Shown in pieces: positions 1 to 11,601 of a stretch of DNA of 64,000 nt (its first letter is position 1; every line of letters starts with the position of its first letter). The position numbers and the translations under genes are program-made. The stretch is from Rhizopus sp. PT2906 (taxonomy: Eukaryota; Mucoromycota; Mucoromycetes; Mucorales; Rhizopodaceae). The stretch lies in contig JAMYHX010000110.1 of NCBI GenBank assembly GCA_025529335.1, positions 36,636-100,635 of the forward strand, read 5' to 3'. A model generated the notes under the pieces. It saw nothing but the letters and a program-made list of their open reading frames with translations, did no database searches and was not told the origin of the DNA.

Positions 1-1699
1 TGAACAACGTGTTGGCAAACGTGAAATAAAAAAAACTGCCTCTTACCATCTCTGCTGTATATATATTTTTGGCCCATCAGATATTGATATACATACATAC
101 ATACGATGAGGAAACCTTAACCAGTTATAAATTAGATTTGCCACACAATAAAAATAGCTATACGGCAAACAATAAAATTGCATCAGATCAACTTTTTTTG
201 AAATAACAGGTCAAATTTCAATCTTTATTTTAGTTATTAAAAAAAGGACCAACATCTATTGTCTTGTTCTCTTTATGTTATAATCATACTCTTCTTTTTA
301 TTTTATTTTTATTTGCATCATTCAGGTTCAGAACAAGTCAAGGGTAGGGCCTTTGTGTATCTTATAGCGATAAAAAGGAGTACATACACTGACGTATACC
401 TGATAGTCTTTTTCTACTCCTTTAAAATGCCACGTTTTAGAGACCCCTTAAAGTAATTGATAATTATAGTAACACAACCAGAGGGCAAACAACTAAGGGT
501 ACCCTTCATATAAAAACGCACAAGCCTATTGTTTAACCTCAGGGACCTTTTATTAACCACGTTTTTCAAAAAAGCTCAATGACACCCATTAAGGGAACAA
601 AACAGGAAGTGAAAAGGAACTGGATGGCAAATTGCGCCTTTTGTGGCAATGTTTCTTTTTCTAAATTCTTTTTTTTTTTCACAAGATGCTTTTATTAAAC
701 ATTGAATAATTATCACCGCACGACGATCTTTATTTATTTTATATCCTAACAATCAAGATTTAATCAGCAGCTTTTAATCAAAACATCAACCATGTATATT
801 AAAAGTATAATGCAAATGAAGGGTTTAAGTTTGCCTGTCAGCAAACAAAGAGAAGAAAGACTATATGCGTCATGCTGCCTGCTATCCTTTTTAAAAGGGG
901 AGATGGGTTACCTCTTTTGACGTGTAACAGGGGTCTAATCAGGAATAAGGAGCAATATTAAGTTCGCCAAGAGGGTGCAGTTGGATATGGCCACTGAACC
1001 ACTCTTCTTTGGGGACATCATCCCCTTTCCCTGTTGTTTGTCTGCACTCGGAAGTACGGATGGTCAACCGACATAGTAACGGGGAAAGGTCATTGTAGTG
1101 GGGAGGAATAAAGAGAAAAAGTGGCAAAATGGAGCATCTTGATTGTCGATCAGGTAAAACTCATCTTTACGCTCCACATGTGTAAGACCATACAAGACCT
1201 ATTTTTTTTTTTTTTTCTTGTAATAAAATACTGAATAGCTTGGTCATGTGAATTTGTCTGATCGTCGCCACCAATGATAATACCAAAGCACAATGGCCTG
1301 CAATGCGTATACCAATGTGCGTAACACAAGGAGTTAATTAACACAGGGTTACAAACATGTCAGAAAATTGGTAGACACAGCACATTATTGCCAAGGACTA
1401 TTGTTGAATAAACCAAGTCTCTGCTATAATTATATATACACTGAAAAATCAATGCGACCATTTGTATTGTTTGAAGATTATACTATTGTCACAATGAATG
1501 AGATGAACATGGCTTGTCAATGAAAATCAGCATCACGTGCTTAAATCCAATGCAGTGATCAATGTATACATATGTTATGTATTGTGAATCCAAAGAGAAA
1601 TTTATATAAAAGCTCAATATTGTGCGCCCCCTCTTTTTTTTATATCAAAATGCCAAGAAAGTGACAAAGTATTTGTTACTTTCAATAGCGACTTAATAG

Positions 1700-1739
<40 letters not shown>

Positions 1740-2565
1740 TATTGTTCACCGAGTATATCGACCAGATCGAAAAACATGAGACAATAATGATATTTGGGCC
1801 TACTTACTATACCCATTATCATTCATACTCTTACCTTTAGTCAAGGTAGCTGTCTCCTTGATAGTTTCGAACTTTTATAGATCATAAAGGAGTGTATGAC
1901 GATCCTTACTGGTGCTATGCCGGATCAGAGAGGCTGGAACAAAACTTTCTTTTGTGCAGCTGCATTAAGCCTCTCTTAGACATTTGATAGCATCTAGAGC
2001 ACAAGAACATTATAGTGACCATGAATGAATCGCTTTGGGGGATTCAATTGGTTTGCCTTATTATATGATTCTGCTTGCTTCTTGTCTATTAATTATATAC
2101 TAATATAGGTATAGTACCAAATATATGGGTCGTCCATAGTGTCATATGCTTCTAAACATGCGACATCTACTTTAAAACACGTGACATTGATTTTGATATG
2201 TTACAGAAATCCATTTATAATTTCAATAACGTTGGCGATATTTAGAACCTACATAAGTAGGTTCAAGGGGGGGGCTTGCTTCCGAAGTATACTTGGATAC
2301 ATGGTGCATATACGTAAATCATTTCCCTTTAAAAAGCCTTTGGATTGCTATGTTATAGTTAAAATATGTTTATACATTCTCAAGGCTAGCCTCATTCATT
2401 CCTTTTCTTTTGTATTTTCTTAAAACAAAATGCAAGATAGAAAGATTAAGCTATGGTGCATCCCCTTACAGTGGATCATACAATCATTCAATATTGCTTT
2501 ATTTGTAAAGTATAAATCGCCTGATGTTATGTTGTTTAGTTTGAACCAACTTTGCATGGTAGACG
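1..2565. other. AT-rich stretch without a supported gene
   Basis: Only short open frames (under 100 codons) with no recognisable domain, no consistent splice-joined frame and no conserved-looking sequence occur here on either strand. There are homopolymer A/T tracts and a long TA microsatellite near 1.7 kb. It may contain upstream regulatory DNA of the gene starting near 2566, but no specific site can be supported. Confidence 0.5.
1702..1737. repeat. (TA)n microsatellite
   Basis: About 17-18 uninterrupted TA units, seen directly. It lies in non-coding DNA with no gene on either side for several hundred bases. Such tracts are length-polymorphic; no function is implied. Confidence 0.9.
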
Positions 2566-3400
2566 ATGGCAACTTTGCTGGTTACAGCAACTGTGACACA
2601 TAGAAACCGTAAGTGTTGCAAATATCCCAATCATGCTGCTAATGAATGATAGCCATGACAATGCACCTTGCCGTCATACACCCCTTACTGATCTGGATCT
2701 ATGTTATTCATTTGAGTAAGTTACTTGGTTACGCACTACATTGCTAATTTACCAAACTGGTAGGCTGTATTGGATTCGTACCTGTCATTGGCACCATTCT
2801 TTCACTTAATGCAAGTAATTTAACCTTATTTCTTATTTCTAAACACATGACTATAGGCTTCGTATGGGTCAATCGTGTTTTTTAACTCTATTTACTGGGT
2901 GAATACCGTCATCAACATCTATATTGGACAAACAATCAACTTTATATTATTCATCACCAACAGACAAGAAACAATAAGAGCGTGCAATTTTGCCAATGCA
3001 AGTCAAGACGGGACCTCGAATGATTTGCTTGTTTTATTGGATTTAAAGTTAGGATCTACCTTTGGCTTTGTTGACTGTAACCAAGCTGCTCAAGCTGGCT
3101 TGATCGGCCTTGGTTCCTGTTTGTTTGTGGGGTGTATCTTTACGGTAAGAGCATGTTGAACTATATGAAACTTTTTATTAAATCATTCAAAAGACTTGGT
3201 ATGGATTCATTATCAATAAATGGACAAGAGGTCTGGATAAGAATCACATAGGATGGCGTGCAAGAAATGCAACGTGGAACGATCATCTAGATGACTTGGC
3301 ATCGACTTATGCACAAGACAGGCAGAATGCACCTACTTATTCAACAGAAAAAGGGACTAGATCGTTCTCTAGCATGCTGAAGAAATTCTTTCAGAAATAA
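2566..3400 (+). CDS. Predicted multi-pass membrane protein, fungal, unknown function
   Basis: The clear part begins at 2857 (exon to 3144, then intron 3145-3193 and last exon 3194-3400). It has a hydrophobic stretch around an N-S-I-Y-W-V-N-T-V motif, a second one around Q-A-G-L-I-G-L-G, then a charged cytosolic-looking tail ending K-K-F-F-Q-K. The last junction is phase-perfect (GT...AG). The 5' part is uncertain. Hydrophobic coding sequence (VIHPLLIWIYVIHLS, then CIGFVPVIG) lies at 2655-2810, but the obvious splice choices shift the frame before 2857. A donor inside 2790-2800 would restore it. The start could be ATG 2566 or ATG 2655. I do not recognise the family precisely. The gene converges on the WD40 gene with only 11 bp between stop codons. 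Confidence 0.6.
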
Positions 3401-3411
3401 ACAACACTTTA

Positions 3412-4604
3412 TTATTCATCGTCAGAAAGAAGTTCTGCCAGTTCTCTCTCTTCTTCCTCTGTCAAACCGGTATCTTTTGCTTGCTCTTTTTTCTTTTTAT
3501 TTTCTCTTGTTTCGTTATATTCTTTTATAGATGCTGCGTTGAGAGGCCAGCGTCGGATAGAGCAATCCAATGATCCGCTATAGATGGTTGATCCATACAT
3601 CTCTAAACTGCTTACTTCATCAAAATGTCCTTCAATAACACATACAAGTTGACCAGACTATATTTTTGTAGGGTTATTGTTTGTTTTATAAAGCAAAAAA
3701 AAAAAAAAAAAAAAAAAAATCAAACTTACAGCGATATCCCAAACACGAATCTCATCATCACTAGAGCCTGTGACGACATAAGGACCAGCCAAGGCGAGCG
3801 ATTTGACACGATCAGGATGTTCTATTGTCATATCTACTACTCCAGTATCCGTATTCCACCTACGAACTGTTTTATCCGCTGAAGCAGTCCAGAGATCATC
3901 CTCCCAGACGCGAATGCCGTAGATGCTGGTATCATGGCCGGTATATGTTTTTTGTACTTTCATCGTCTTGGCGTCCCATCTGATCACTATACCATCTGAA
4001 GAAGCAGAATAGATCGACTGTCCGTCCAGAGAGATGGCTAAGCTTTCGATAGGTCGTCTATGTTGCTTTTCAGAAGCTGTACATTCCAAGCTGTCAAGAT
4101 TCCATCGACGCAAGAAACAATCGGATGAACCCGAGTAGAGTGAATCGCCAGAGACAACAAGTGCTTTTACAAAATCAGTGTGTCCTTCGAGTGTTGCAAG
4201 ACATTCTCCAGATTTGGCGTCCCATTTTTTAATCGTCTTGTCCCAGGAACCTGTCCAGATCGTGTCGTCTTTGCCAATAACTACCGAAGTAACAGGGCCA
4301 TTATGTCCCTTGAATAGCTTGACACTTTTCATCGTCTATGTATATACATGAGATGATATCTTTTTCAAAAGAAGGGTCAACTTACTGATCTTTCCATCTT
4401 TCTGACTTGGAATCCAGATTCTGCAATATAAATGTACTTGCCATCTGGACTTATGCAGAGAGAAAGTGCCTTTGAGGACAACTTGACTGCATCACCCGCT
4501 GTATAGTTATATTTGGCTTCTTTTTCTTTTTGTTTTGCAATTTCAGCATCTGTTTGAAAGAATGCTCCTGATTCTTGACTAATATTCACCATTACACAAC
4601 ACAA
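3412..4604 (-). CDS. WD40 repeat beta-propeller protein
   Basis: Three exons (4386-4604, 3730-4335, 3412-3657) join in phase to 356 aa. After an N-terminal segment (T-D-A-E-I-A-K-Q-K-E-K-E-A-K) come about seven WD repeats, e.g. LFKGHNGPVTSV ending KKWD, TLEGHTDFVKAL ending RRWN, TYTGHDTSIYGI ending RRWN and VIEGHFDEVSSL ending RRWP. The protein ends in an acidic helix, E-E-E-E-R-E-L-A-E-L-L-S-D-D-E. WD40 propellers are protein-interaction platforms; the exact orthologue is not identified. The second intron (3658-3729) contains a run of about 28 T on the coding strand, next to a minimal acceptor. The start could be the first or fifth codon (two in-frame ATGs). Confidence 0.85.
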
Positions 4605-4647
4605 AATAAATAAAAAAAAGAGAGAAAACGGAGCTCAAAACTTTATT

Positions 4648-5914
4648 TTAACTCAAGAGGTCTTTGGGTGTCGTTCTTCTGGCATACTTGGGAAATGGTG
4701 GTTTCGTATCTTGATTGGGTACTGGAGGAGGAGGTATGTTATCTGAATTTGGTTTATTATTAATAGCGGTATATGCTGGTATATGGGTGAATGTATTGCT
4801 GTTGTTATCATCATCGTCAAAGGGACTACGTAACTCGGTCGAGTGGAATGGATTGTTTGTTGATTGCAGTTCTTGCTTTCGAATCGAAGGTGATTGGTAT
4901 ACGAATTTTTGTGTTAATAATAGTGATCTTCCTGGGTTATTATTATTATTATTATTCAACTCATGCAAAGAAAGTGAGGATCGTGATGAGTGAAGTTGTT
5001 CTTGGAGGTCAAATGGTTGTGTATATGTAGCTGCGTTGCCTGCTGATTTTGAACGAGAGTGTGTATATTCGCTTTTGGGTAGAGGTGAAGGTTGCGTAAA
5101 GAGTGGAGGCGCACTGGGCGCAGTCCAAAGATCACCACTTGGATAATAAAAATCCATGACTGTATCTTGTCGTTCTGATTCAGGTACAGGATGATGTGTT
5201 GTAAATGGTCCGATATAAGAGTGTCTGTTGTTGTCATCTACTGATGATCGTGTCTCTGGTCCCCACCAAGTTCTTCGTCCAACTTGCTTATCATTGTTCG
5301 TCCTAGGTGTGACAGTAACATCAGGTTTGATCAAGGCATCAATGGCGTTGGTATGAAAGTGGGGTATAGGTGCTGCATATATACAATTAGTCTGATATCA
5401 TAATTATATTGTTATTATTATACCTCCCAAGTACACTAATGCTTTGCTAATCTTTCGACCATTTTGTGCATGAGCTATTAATCTAAGCATTGCAAAGAAC
5501 TGTAGTTGATCAAGCCCATCGCCTGCTGTTTCGAATAAAGCCAAGATCTATATTATTTTTATTCAGTCCAAAGAAAAAATAAAGTGTCAACCTGTGTGTG
5601 TGTGTTATTACTTGCTCAAGTTTATCATCTTCCAAAGTACAACCCTTGAGAAATTTCAAGATGGTTTGATTGTTTATTCTACCAATATTAAAGGGGTCAA
5701 GGTCTTTCCACCATGACTGATAAGCTGGTCTCTCCATCTCTGACAAGTCTGATAGATTAATAGCAGGTGGTTCATTGGCTTGTGTTGTCTCAAATGCATC
5801 ATTACTACTACTATTGTAAGTGCGAGTTGAAGAGTGTCTTTTTATGAATTGATGTGGTCGTCTCTCTTCCATTGGTTTCTGTGAACGATGAAAGACATTC
5901 TTTATTCTGTTCAT
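4648..5914 (-). CDS. EH-domain (Eps15 homology) protein with NPF motif
   Basis: Three exons (5612-5914, 5424-5547, 4648-5372) join in phase to 383 aa. An N-terminal EH module runs from ERPAYQSWWKDLDP, through GRINNQTILKFLKG, to QLQFFAMLRLIAHAQNG. The remaining about 250 residues are disordered (Ser/Asn/Pro-rich with a poly-Asn run) and contain an N-P-F tripeptide (NNPFHSTE). NPF is the classical EH ligand, so self-association or EH-EH network binding is possible. By family this points to endocytosis or membrane trafficking. The start at 5914 was chosen because an upstream in-frame ATG (5983) would add a hydrophobic 23-residue leader atypical of the family. It is divergent from the lectin gene. 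Confidence 0.8.
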
Positions 5915-6301
5915 TACTAAATATAAAGCAATTAAAATGATACGTGGGCGTAATAATATAAAAATACGTGGCACAATGACCAAAATGGATATGTTAAACA
6001 GCGTTTTTTTTTTTTTTTTATAAAATGCTGTAAAGTCACTTTATGCAATCAATCATTTCATGAGAAATAGGATAACGAAATGGTTTTCTAGATAAAGCTT
6101 ATATATATACTCTTGTGTTCTTTTAGATAAAGAGAGTAAGAAAGAAGCATAGAGTCAACTGTCATTGTTGTTGACTCTAAAATTGGTAAAGCTGTAACAT
6201 TAAAATACAAAGTCATTCTCCTCTCCTTATTAAGGTGTCTTTCTCTTTTTTTTTTTCTTCTTTCTTTCTTTCTTTCTTTTTCTTTTTTAAACTTCTTTAT
6301 A
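5915..6301. promoter_or_regulatory. Shared upstream region of EH-domain and lectin genes
   Basis: This 387 bp between two divergent starts has no coding potential. The lectin side ends in a long pyrimidine-rich block (about 6226-6296, C/T runs) immediately before the ATG, a common core-promoter and 5'UTR style in filamentous fungi. No specific factor site can be supported. Confidence 0.4.
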
Positions 6302-8271
6302 ATGAAGGTCTATAGTTTATTTATAGTTACGGCTTTATTATTAGAAACTTGTTCAGCTGGCATCTGGGGTTCATCTGAGGTTCATCAAGTAGATCCCCAA
6401 CAGGCAGAAAAAGACTTGCCTGATACTCCAACGTCAAAATATGATTACAAGTTATCGTTCAAGAAGCCTTATTACTATAATGATTCAGTTCCTTTTTGGT
6501 CCACGGGCGGAGGTAAAGAAAATGACGCGTCTGCTTTAGCTAATACGTTTAGATGTGCTTCAGGGGGAGGACTTTATTCGACTTTCACCTTCTATCCCAA
6601 ATACAAAAGGATGGATCTGGTCTGATAGACCCAATCCATATGAAGAGTGGGAAACAGTAGTTGCTTTCAAGGTATCTGGAACAAGTATGCACGGTGGTCG
6701 TGGTTTAGCCTTTTGGTATACAAAAGATAGTAAACAATCAGGCCCCATTTTTGGTTCAAAGGACAAATGGGATGGTTTAAGCATTTGGTTAGACTCGGCT
6801 AATCCAGTGGTAAGAGAAATGCATTTAAAAGACAAAAAAAAAAAAAGCTGACACCTATCAGAATCATAAAGCTTCTACAATGGCTATATTAAATGACGGC
6901 ACATTATCGTTTGCATCCGGCGTCGATCCTCGTAAACATGCACTTGGAACATGCTCTATTACTTATCGAAATTCGCCTACTCCTGCATATCTTAAAGTCA
7001 CTCTAAAAGATAATACATTAACAGTATGTGTGTATAATCTACTTTTCTTATTCTTCAACTCATTCATCCAATGTAGGTCTATTTGGATAACAGCGGTGAA
7101 GGAAAAGATTATCGTATCTGTTTACAAAGATCAGGCATCAAGTTACCTACTGGCTACTTTTTTGGTATTTCTGTAAGTGCTTCTCTTTTTATTATTGTTG
7201 TTTACTCACACTCTTTGTTAGGCGTATTCCCATACACCTGCAGGTAAAATAAGAGACATGAATTGAGAGTATAGCGATCAACCCCATGTTTTATAGATGA
7301 TCACGATGTCATCTCCTTTGAGACAAGACAACTAAACCCACCCAAGAAGACATCTGTAAGTCTTGTGTGTTTAAGTATACATAATCTCATTTAATTGGAA
7401 CAGCGTCCAAAGCGTCCATTGGAAGAAGAGAAGAAGAAGAAAGGCGAAGAGTTCAGTGGGATTGACGATGAACAAAAACAGGTAAGAAAAAGCATGAGTC
7501 ATTATTTGAGCGATGCAATCTTATGCATCATTTAGAGAATTCAAGAAGCCGAATATCAAATGAGAAAATTACGAGAGTCTGGTAATGACATGAGTCATGA
7601 AGTGGCCGTTACCATGGTAAGGCATCAGTGAATTCAAATATAAAAAGCTAATGTCCTTTTAGTCTGCTATTTATGATACCCAAGTAAGAACTATTGAAAG
7701 ACTTGAAGTATTACAACTTCAGATCGAAGCATTGGGTGCACCTACTCCTGAATCAATTATTGCTGGTAATTATGAAAATGTAAAGAGGAATAGTCAAGGC
7801 GATAGTGGGTAAGTATCATACATTCAAATATAAATAGAGACTAAAATGAAATAAAGGGTTAGTATCGAGTTAAGTCGTAGAGTAGATGAAATACGTGAAG
7901 AAACAAAAAAGAGCTCTGCTCAATTTGAAAGACTTGCCAGTGATCAAAGTCGTCAGATAAAGGAACTTCAGAATTCTATTCGCAAGCTAGAGCAAACGCT
8001 ATCTGGTTTAGATGTAAGTTTCTCGTTTTGTCTTGTATAAATGGGTACAAAACTAACAAAAAACTACGACTAGACGCGTATTCTATCTCAATCAGACATG
8101 ATACAAAACCAAATGAAAGAAGTCAATCTTCATTCAAGTGAAACCAGAGGTGCCATGTTTACATTCTTCAAATACATCTTTTACATCTTCCTCGTACAGA
8201 TTGTCATCGTCTTTGCTGGATCGCTTTATTCAAAATTACGTGTAAATCATCACGATAAAAAGTTTGTTTAA
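6302..8271 (+). CDS. EMP47: L-type (legume-like) lectin cargo receptor, ERGIC-53/Emp47 family
   Basis: Eleven exons (6302-6512, 6553-6809, 6862-7023, 7077-7172, 7222-7243, 7297-7355, 7404-7481, 7536-7616, 7663-7808, 7857-8013, 8074-8271) join in phase. Order: signal peptide (LFIVTALLLETCSAG), L-type lectin domain (PFWSTGGD, KGWIWSDRPNPYEEWE, GRGLAFWYT), charged linker, coiled coil, one C-terminal membrane helix (YIFYIFLVQIVIVFAG), and a short tail ending K-K-F-V. That end fits the KKXX COPI retrieval signal. By family it is a type I receptor for glycoproteins cycling between ER and Golgi. Two introns are as short as 40-49 nt and one exon is 22 nt. Its stop overlaps that of the convergent EMC8 gene. 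Confidence 0.93.
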
Positions 8272-8983
8272 ATAAATTCATTTAACCAATCTAATGACGC
8301 GTCTTCTAAAGCTTCATCAAAATCATGCAGATCTTTGTATTTTGATGATGCAATCAGTTCTTGACTTTTGGCCGAGGCTGCCTCTTGAATTGTCAGTTGA
8401 TTTGTCACTTTCCATTGATTATCTGTATATACATGTGGCTATGATAGCAAGATAAGTCATTTATTAAATATATAACATAATTGACTTACTATAAATGCTG
8501 CTTCATCTGGTTGAGAGAAGGTCTTGTTGTTGATCTATGTCCATTATTATTATTATTATAGTAGGTCCTATATTACATCTATCTCTTTATTACCAAAAAC
8601 ACAACACAATGTCCACATTGTTTTCGTATTGTTTCAGCAACATGTTTAGTTCCATCAGATAATCTAGTATCATCCTTGTCTTCATTAGCATGATACCAGC
8701 CAATGATGGTTAGTTTATGATCATGTGCATAAATCTCTGTCTATTATTAAATATATTAGCATAAGATAGAAAAAACTTGATATATTCTAACCTGGCGTAA
8801 TGCAACTTCAAGCATGGGTGATAAGGTAATCCAATGATGAAAGAAAGGAATAGCCTTAGTGATGTGTAGATTTGAACCATTTGCTTTTCCAAGCAATACA
8901 CCACACACATTATATGCAGGGTATTTGGCTGCATGAAGCAAAGGAATCGCATGGGCTGAAACATCTAGTTGTATAGAAGTCAT
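8268..8983 (-). CDS. EMC8: ER membrane protein complex subunit 8/9 (EMC8, MPN-like)
   Basis: Four exons (8792-8983, 8594-8740, 8490-8534, 8268-8438) join in phase to 184 aa. Family hallmarks are the start (SIQLDVSAHAIPLLHAAKYP), NVCGVLLGK, ITLSPMLEVALRQ, the IIGWYHANE segment and the C-terminal DFDEALEDASLDWLNEF. EMC8/9 is a soluble, catalytically dead MPN protein on the cytosolic face of the EMC insertase, which inserts tail-anchored and multi-pass proteins. The H-x-H of active JAMM proteases is absent, as expected. The last codons overlap the stop of the convergent lectin gene (shared bases 8268-8271). Confidence 0.93.
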
Positions 8984-9139
8984 GGTTTAATAATAATAAT
9001 AAAAAAAGAGAGGCAAATTTTATTCAATGGCGCAAATATTGCTTTTTTTAATTTTTTTATTGTAGAAAAGAGAAGGGGGGGAAGGGCATCATTGGTGTGT
9101 GAATATAATATATTATATAAATGTATATGTATGTTATGT

Positions 9140-9230
9140 GTACTTGTGAAATATATATGTATGTATGTGTGTGTGTGTATATGTGTGTGTGTCAATCTAT
9201 GTACAATAATAATAATAATAATAATAATAA
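9140..9230. repeat. (GT)n-rich and (ATA)n microsatellites
   Basis: A TATG/TGTG-rich stretch is followed by about eight ATA units (9206-9230), directly downstream of the stop of the small acidic protein gene on the minus strand. It is simple sequence, probably in that gene's 3' untranslated region or terminator zone. Confidence 0.8.
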
Positions 9231-9237
9231 GTTGTTA

Positions 9238-9660
9238 TTACAAGACCATATCTCTTAATTCATGAATCATGTCTTCATCCACAATGGAAGATAAAAGTTC
9301 TTTCAGCTTGTGTTGATTGTTGTTAAATAATGAAGATCTTCTCTTTTGTCTTTTACATATCCTACTTTGTTGACGGTCCAATGTTTTACGTAACAGCTGG
9401 TCTAGTGTCTGAGCATGTAGTTTAATATCTCTTTTCTCATCTTGAATATCATCTTGTAGTGTAATAAGTTCTTGTTGTGGTGAAGGTGGAGGTGCTATTG
9501 GCTTATAATAATCCTCATCTTCACTATGTCTTGCTCTTATTTCTTCATCTTCTTCATTTATTATCAAGTCATCTGAGCAATCAGAGTCGATTATCAGACT
9601 ACTACTATTATTACTACTGCTACCAAGACCACTACGACCAGTTCTATTACAATAATTCAT
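9238..9660 (-). CDS. Small acidic/coiled-coil protein, unknown function
   Basis: Single exon, 140 aa. The N-terminal half is Ser- and Asp/Glu-rich (DSDCSDDLIINEEDEEI), followed by a proline run (APPPSPQQ). The second half is a predicted amphipathic/coiled region rich in Gln, Arg and Lys (LQDDIQDEKRD, RICKRQKRRSS) ending in V-D-E-D-M-I-H-E-L-R-D. The basic cluster resembles a nuclear localisation signal. No family is recognised. Length, composition and a start following a pyrimidine-rich leader argue for a real gene, but it could be lineage-specific. Confidence 0.55.
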   Translation of the reverse strand: MNYCNRTGRSGLGSSSNNSSSLIIDSDCSDDLIINEEDEEIRARHSEDEDYYKPIAPPPSPQQELITLQDDIQDEKRDIKLHAQTLDQLLRKTLDRQQSRICKRQKRRSSLFNNNQHKLKELLSSIVDEDMIHELRDMVL

Positions 9661-9887
9661 TGTTATTACTGTAAAAGAAATAAAAGAATAAAAAGAATAA
9701 AAGTTTTTTTTTCTATTTTTTTTTTATATTGAATCCCCGGTTCACATATATTTTGTTCATGGGCGCACGATCAATAAAGTGTATTTGGGTTTGACTGTAT
9801 TTGTTAGTTTATGCAGTACTACTACTACGACGCAGGATAAGCAAGTCTTTTTCTTTTTCTTTTTTTTTCCTCTCTTTTTGACAACTA

Positions 9888-11291
9888 ATGAGTTTACCAA
9901 CTGAAATATGGGAAAACATACTAGGTTATATCACTTGCCCTAGTGATCTTGTCTATACTTTATCTGTTTGTCGTCTATGGTATTCAATCGCACATCAGCT
10001 ACTTTATAAGAATATCGTGCTTGAATCATTCCAACATGTCGACCGTCTCATTCAATGTCTTGACCTGTCTTGTCAACGACCAGAACCTTCTGGCTATACT
10101 GTTAACTCACTACAGATCAATGATAGTCTAAAGGACCAGCAACTCATTCAATTATCCGTACTCTGTCCTCGTCTTACTCGATTGGATGTAGCCAAGCCTG
10201 ACGAAGCCCTTTGGCTCACACTGGCTGGCTCTCAGGTCGTCCGTCGATGGGGGAATCGATTAACCCACTTACCACGACCTTATGGCAGAACTGGATATAT
10301 TCCCTATACTCTCTGCTTGCTTCGATATCGTCAACTATACGAAATCACACTACCAGATAACTATGAAATAAGTCCATATATCAAGGAGCTGATTTTTGAT
10401 TTTCTCAAAGATTTCTCTCAACTACAAATCATTCGCGTGAGGTATCATCTCTTTCCTATCGGAGGTGTCGACTTTCCTCGCTTGATTAAAGCATCACCTA
10501 AAATAAGCCATTTGAAGATCCTTGTCGAATTGGTATGTCATGAAGCTGACTATGACACACCTCAGGATATGAGTGACGATGATAACGACCTGATGAACAG
10601 TGACAGTAGCGGGTATCGCTCACCATTTGATGATTATGACAGATATACTTCCGATCAAGAGCGAACTGCTCCAGGACCGTATTATGAAGAAGAAGAGGAG
10701 GAGGAGGAAGAAGAATATGAGGAAGAACATGAAGATGAATACAGTTATGGTAGTAACTATTGTTATAATTGCGGATCATACCATTATACCCACAGCAGTA
10801 ACCCTCAAACTGAAGAAGAAGAAGAAGTGTACGATGACGAAGGCGATGAGAGAAGTTGGTATAGTAGTGAACAAGATGCGCCATCAGTGCCAGATGAGCA
10901 ATCTATAAACAAATATTCAGATTATGACAGTCAGGAAGAGGAATGTGTTGAAGATATTAGTGAATATGAACTTGATCAAGCTAACGAGTCAATAGACAAT
11001 GATAACCATGACAGCGACAGATATGACAGCGAAGAATTCTCCCAACACGCTCATAGCATAAGCTATGAATCATCAATCTATGTGAGTCCAGAAGACAGTG
11101 TCTCGGTTGGTTCTAATGAGGAATATGAAAGTGAGCCAGTTTATGATGATGTTGTGGTAGAGAGTGAAATTGGAAGCTATGATGAATATAATGATCTAGA
11201 ATTGAATGATCCTTATACTAGTGATCCGTATATATCTCATGAATATGATTATAGCGAACAGGAAGATGTTCAAAGTGACTTTTATTATTAA
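9888..11291 (+). CDS. F-box protein with long acidic tail
   Basis: Intron-less, 467 aa. An N-terminal F-box (LPTEIWENILGYI...VCRLWYSIAHQLLYKNIVL, residues 3-43) is followed by leucine-rich-like segments (QLIQLSVLCPRLTRLDV) to about residue 225. Residues 230-467 are extremely acidic and rich in Asp, Glu, Ser and Tyr, with runs of Glu. F-box proteins link substrates to Skp1-Cullin1 ubiquitin ligases. The acidic tail may be disordered or a substrate/partner platform; its role cannot be read from sequence. A C/T-rich leader precedes the ATG. Mucoromycota carry many such F-box genes (general knowledge), so orthology is uncertain. Confidence 0.85.
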   Translation: MSLPTEIWENILGYITCPSDLVYTLSVCRLWYSIAHQLLYKNIVLESFQHVDRLIQCLDLSCQRPEPSGYTVNSLQINDSLKDQQLIQLSVLCPRLTRLDVAKPDEALWLTLAGSQVVRRWGNRLTHLPRPYGRTGYIPYTLCLLRYRQLYEITLPDNYEISPYIKELIFDFLKDFSQLQIIRVRYHLFPIGGVDFPRLIKASPKISHLKILVELVCHEADYDTPQDMSDDDNDLMNSDSSGYRSPFDDYDRYTSDQERTAPGPYYEEEEEEEEEEYEEEHEDEYSYGSNYCYNCGSYHYTHSSNPQTEEEEEVYDDEGDERSWYSSEQDAPSVPDEQSINKYSDYDSQEEECVEDISEYELDQANESIDNDNHDSDRYDSEEFSQHAHSISYESSIYVSPEDSVSVGSNEEYESEPVYDDVVVESEIGSYDEYNDLELNDPYTSDPYISHEYDYSEQEDVQSDFYY

Positions 11292-11601
11292 TATGTTGCT
11301 TCAACAATAAAAGCTTTATGGTCAACACCCTTCGTTTGAAATCCATAATTGGTAATCATTTTCTCCTTCTATATGGAAGTTGTCGTCAAGTTGAATCATT
11401 TTATATCTACTAGTCCAAATAGTACAGATATAATATATCAATCAACTAACCCCCTCTCAGACTGATGTACCACAACCATTGAATTCTGAGAAATGTAAAA
11501 TATTCATAGAGCCAATGAGAATTTGCCTCGTTCCTAAACATAAATTCTTATTGTTTTCTATTCTTCTTTTTCCCTCCTTTTTTTTTTAAGCGTAATATAA
11601 A

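Noticed and set aside
4715..5237. Several overlapping frames opposite or beside the EH-domain gene
   Set aside because: Shadows of the coding strand; they lack motifs and cut across the introns.
9206..9230. Short-period repeats as CRISPR-like or minisatellite arrays
   Set aside because: Plain trinucleotide microsatellite; no spacer-repeat structure anywhere in the window.
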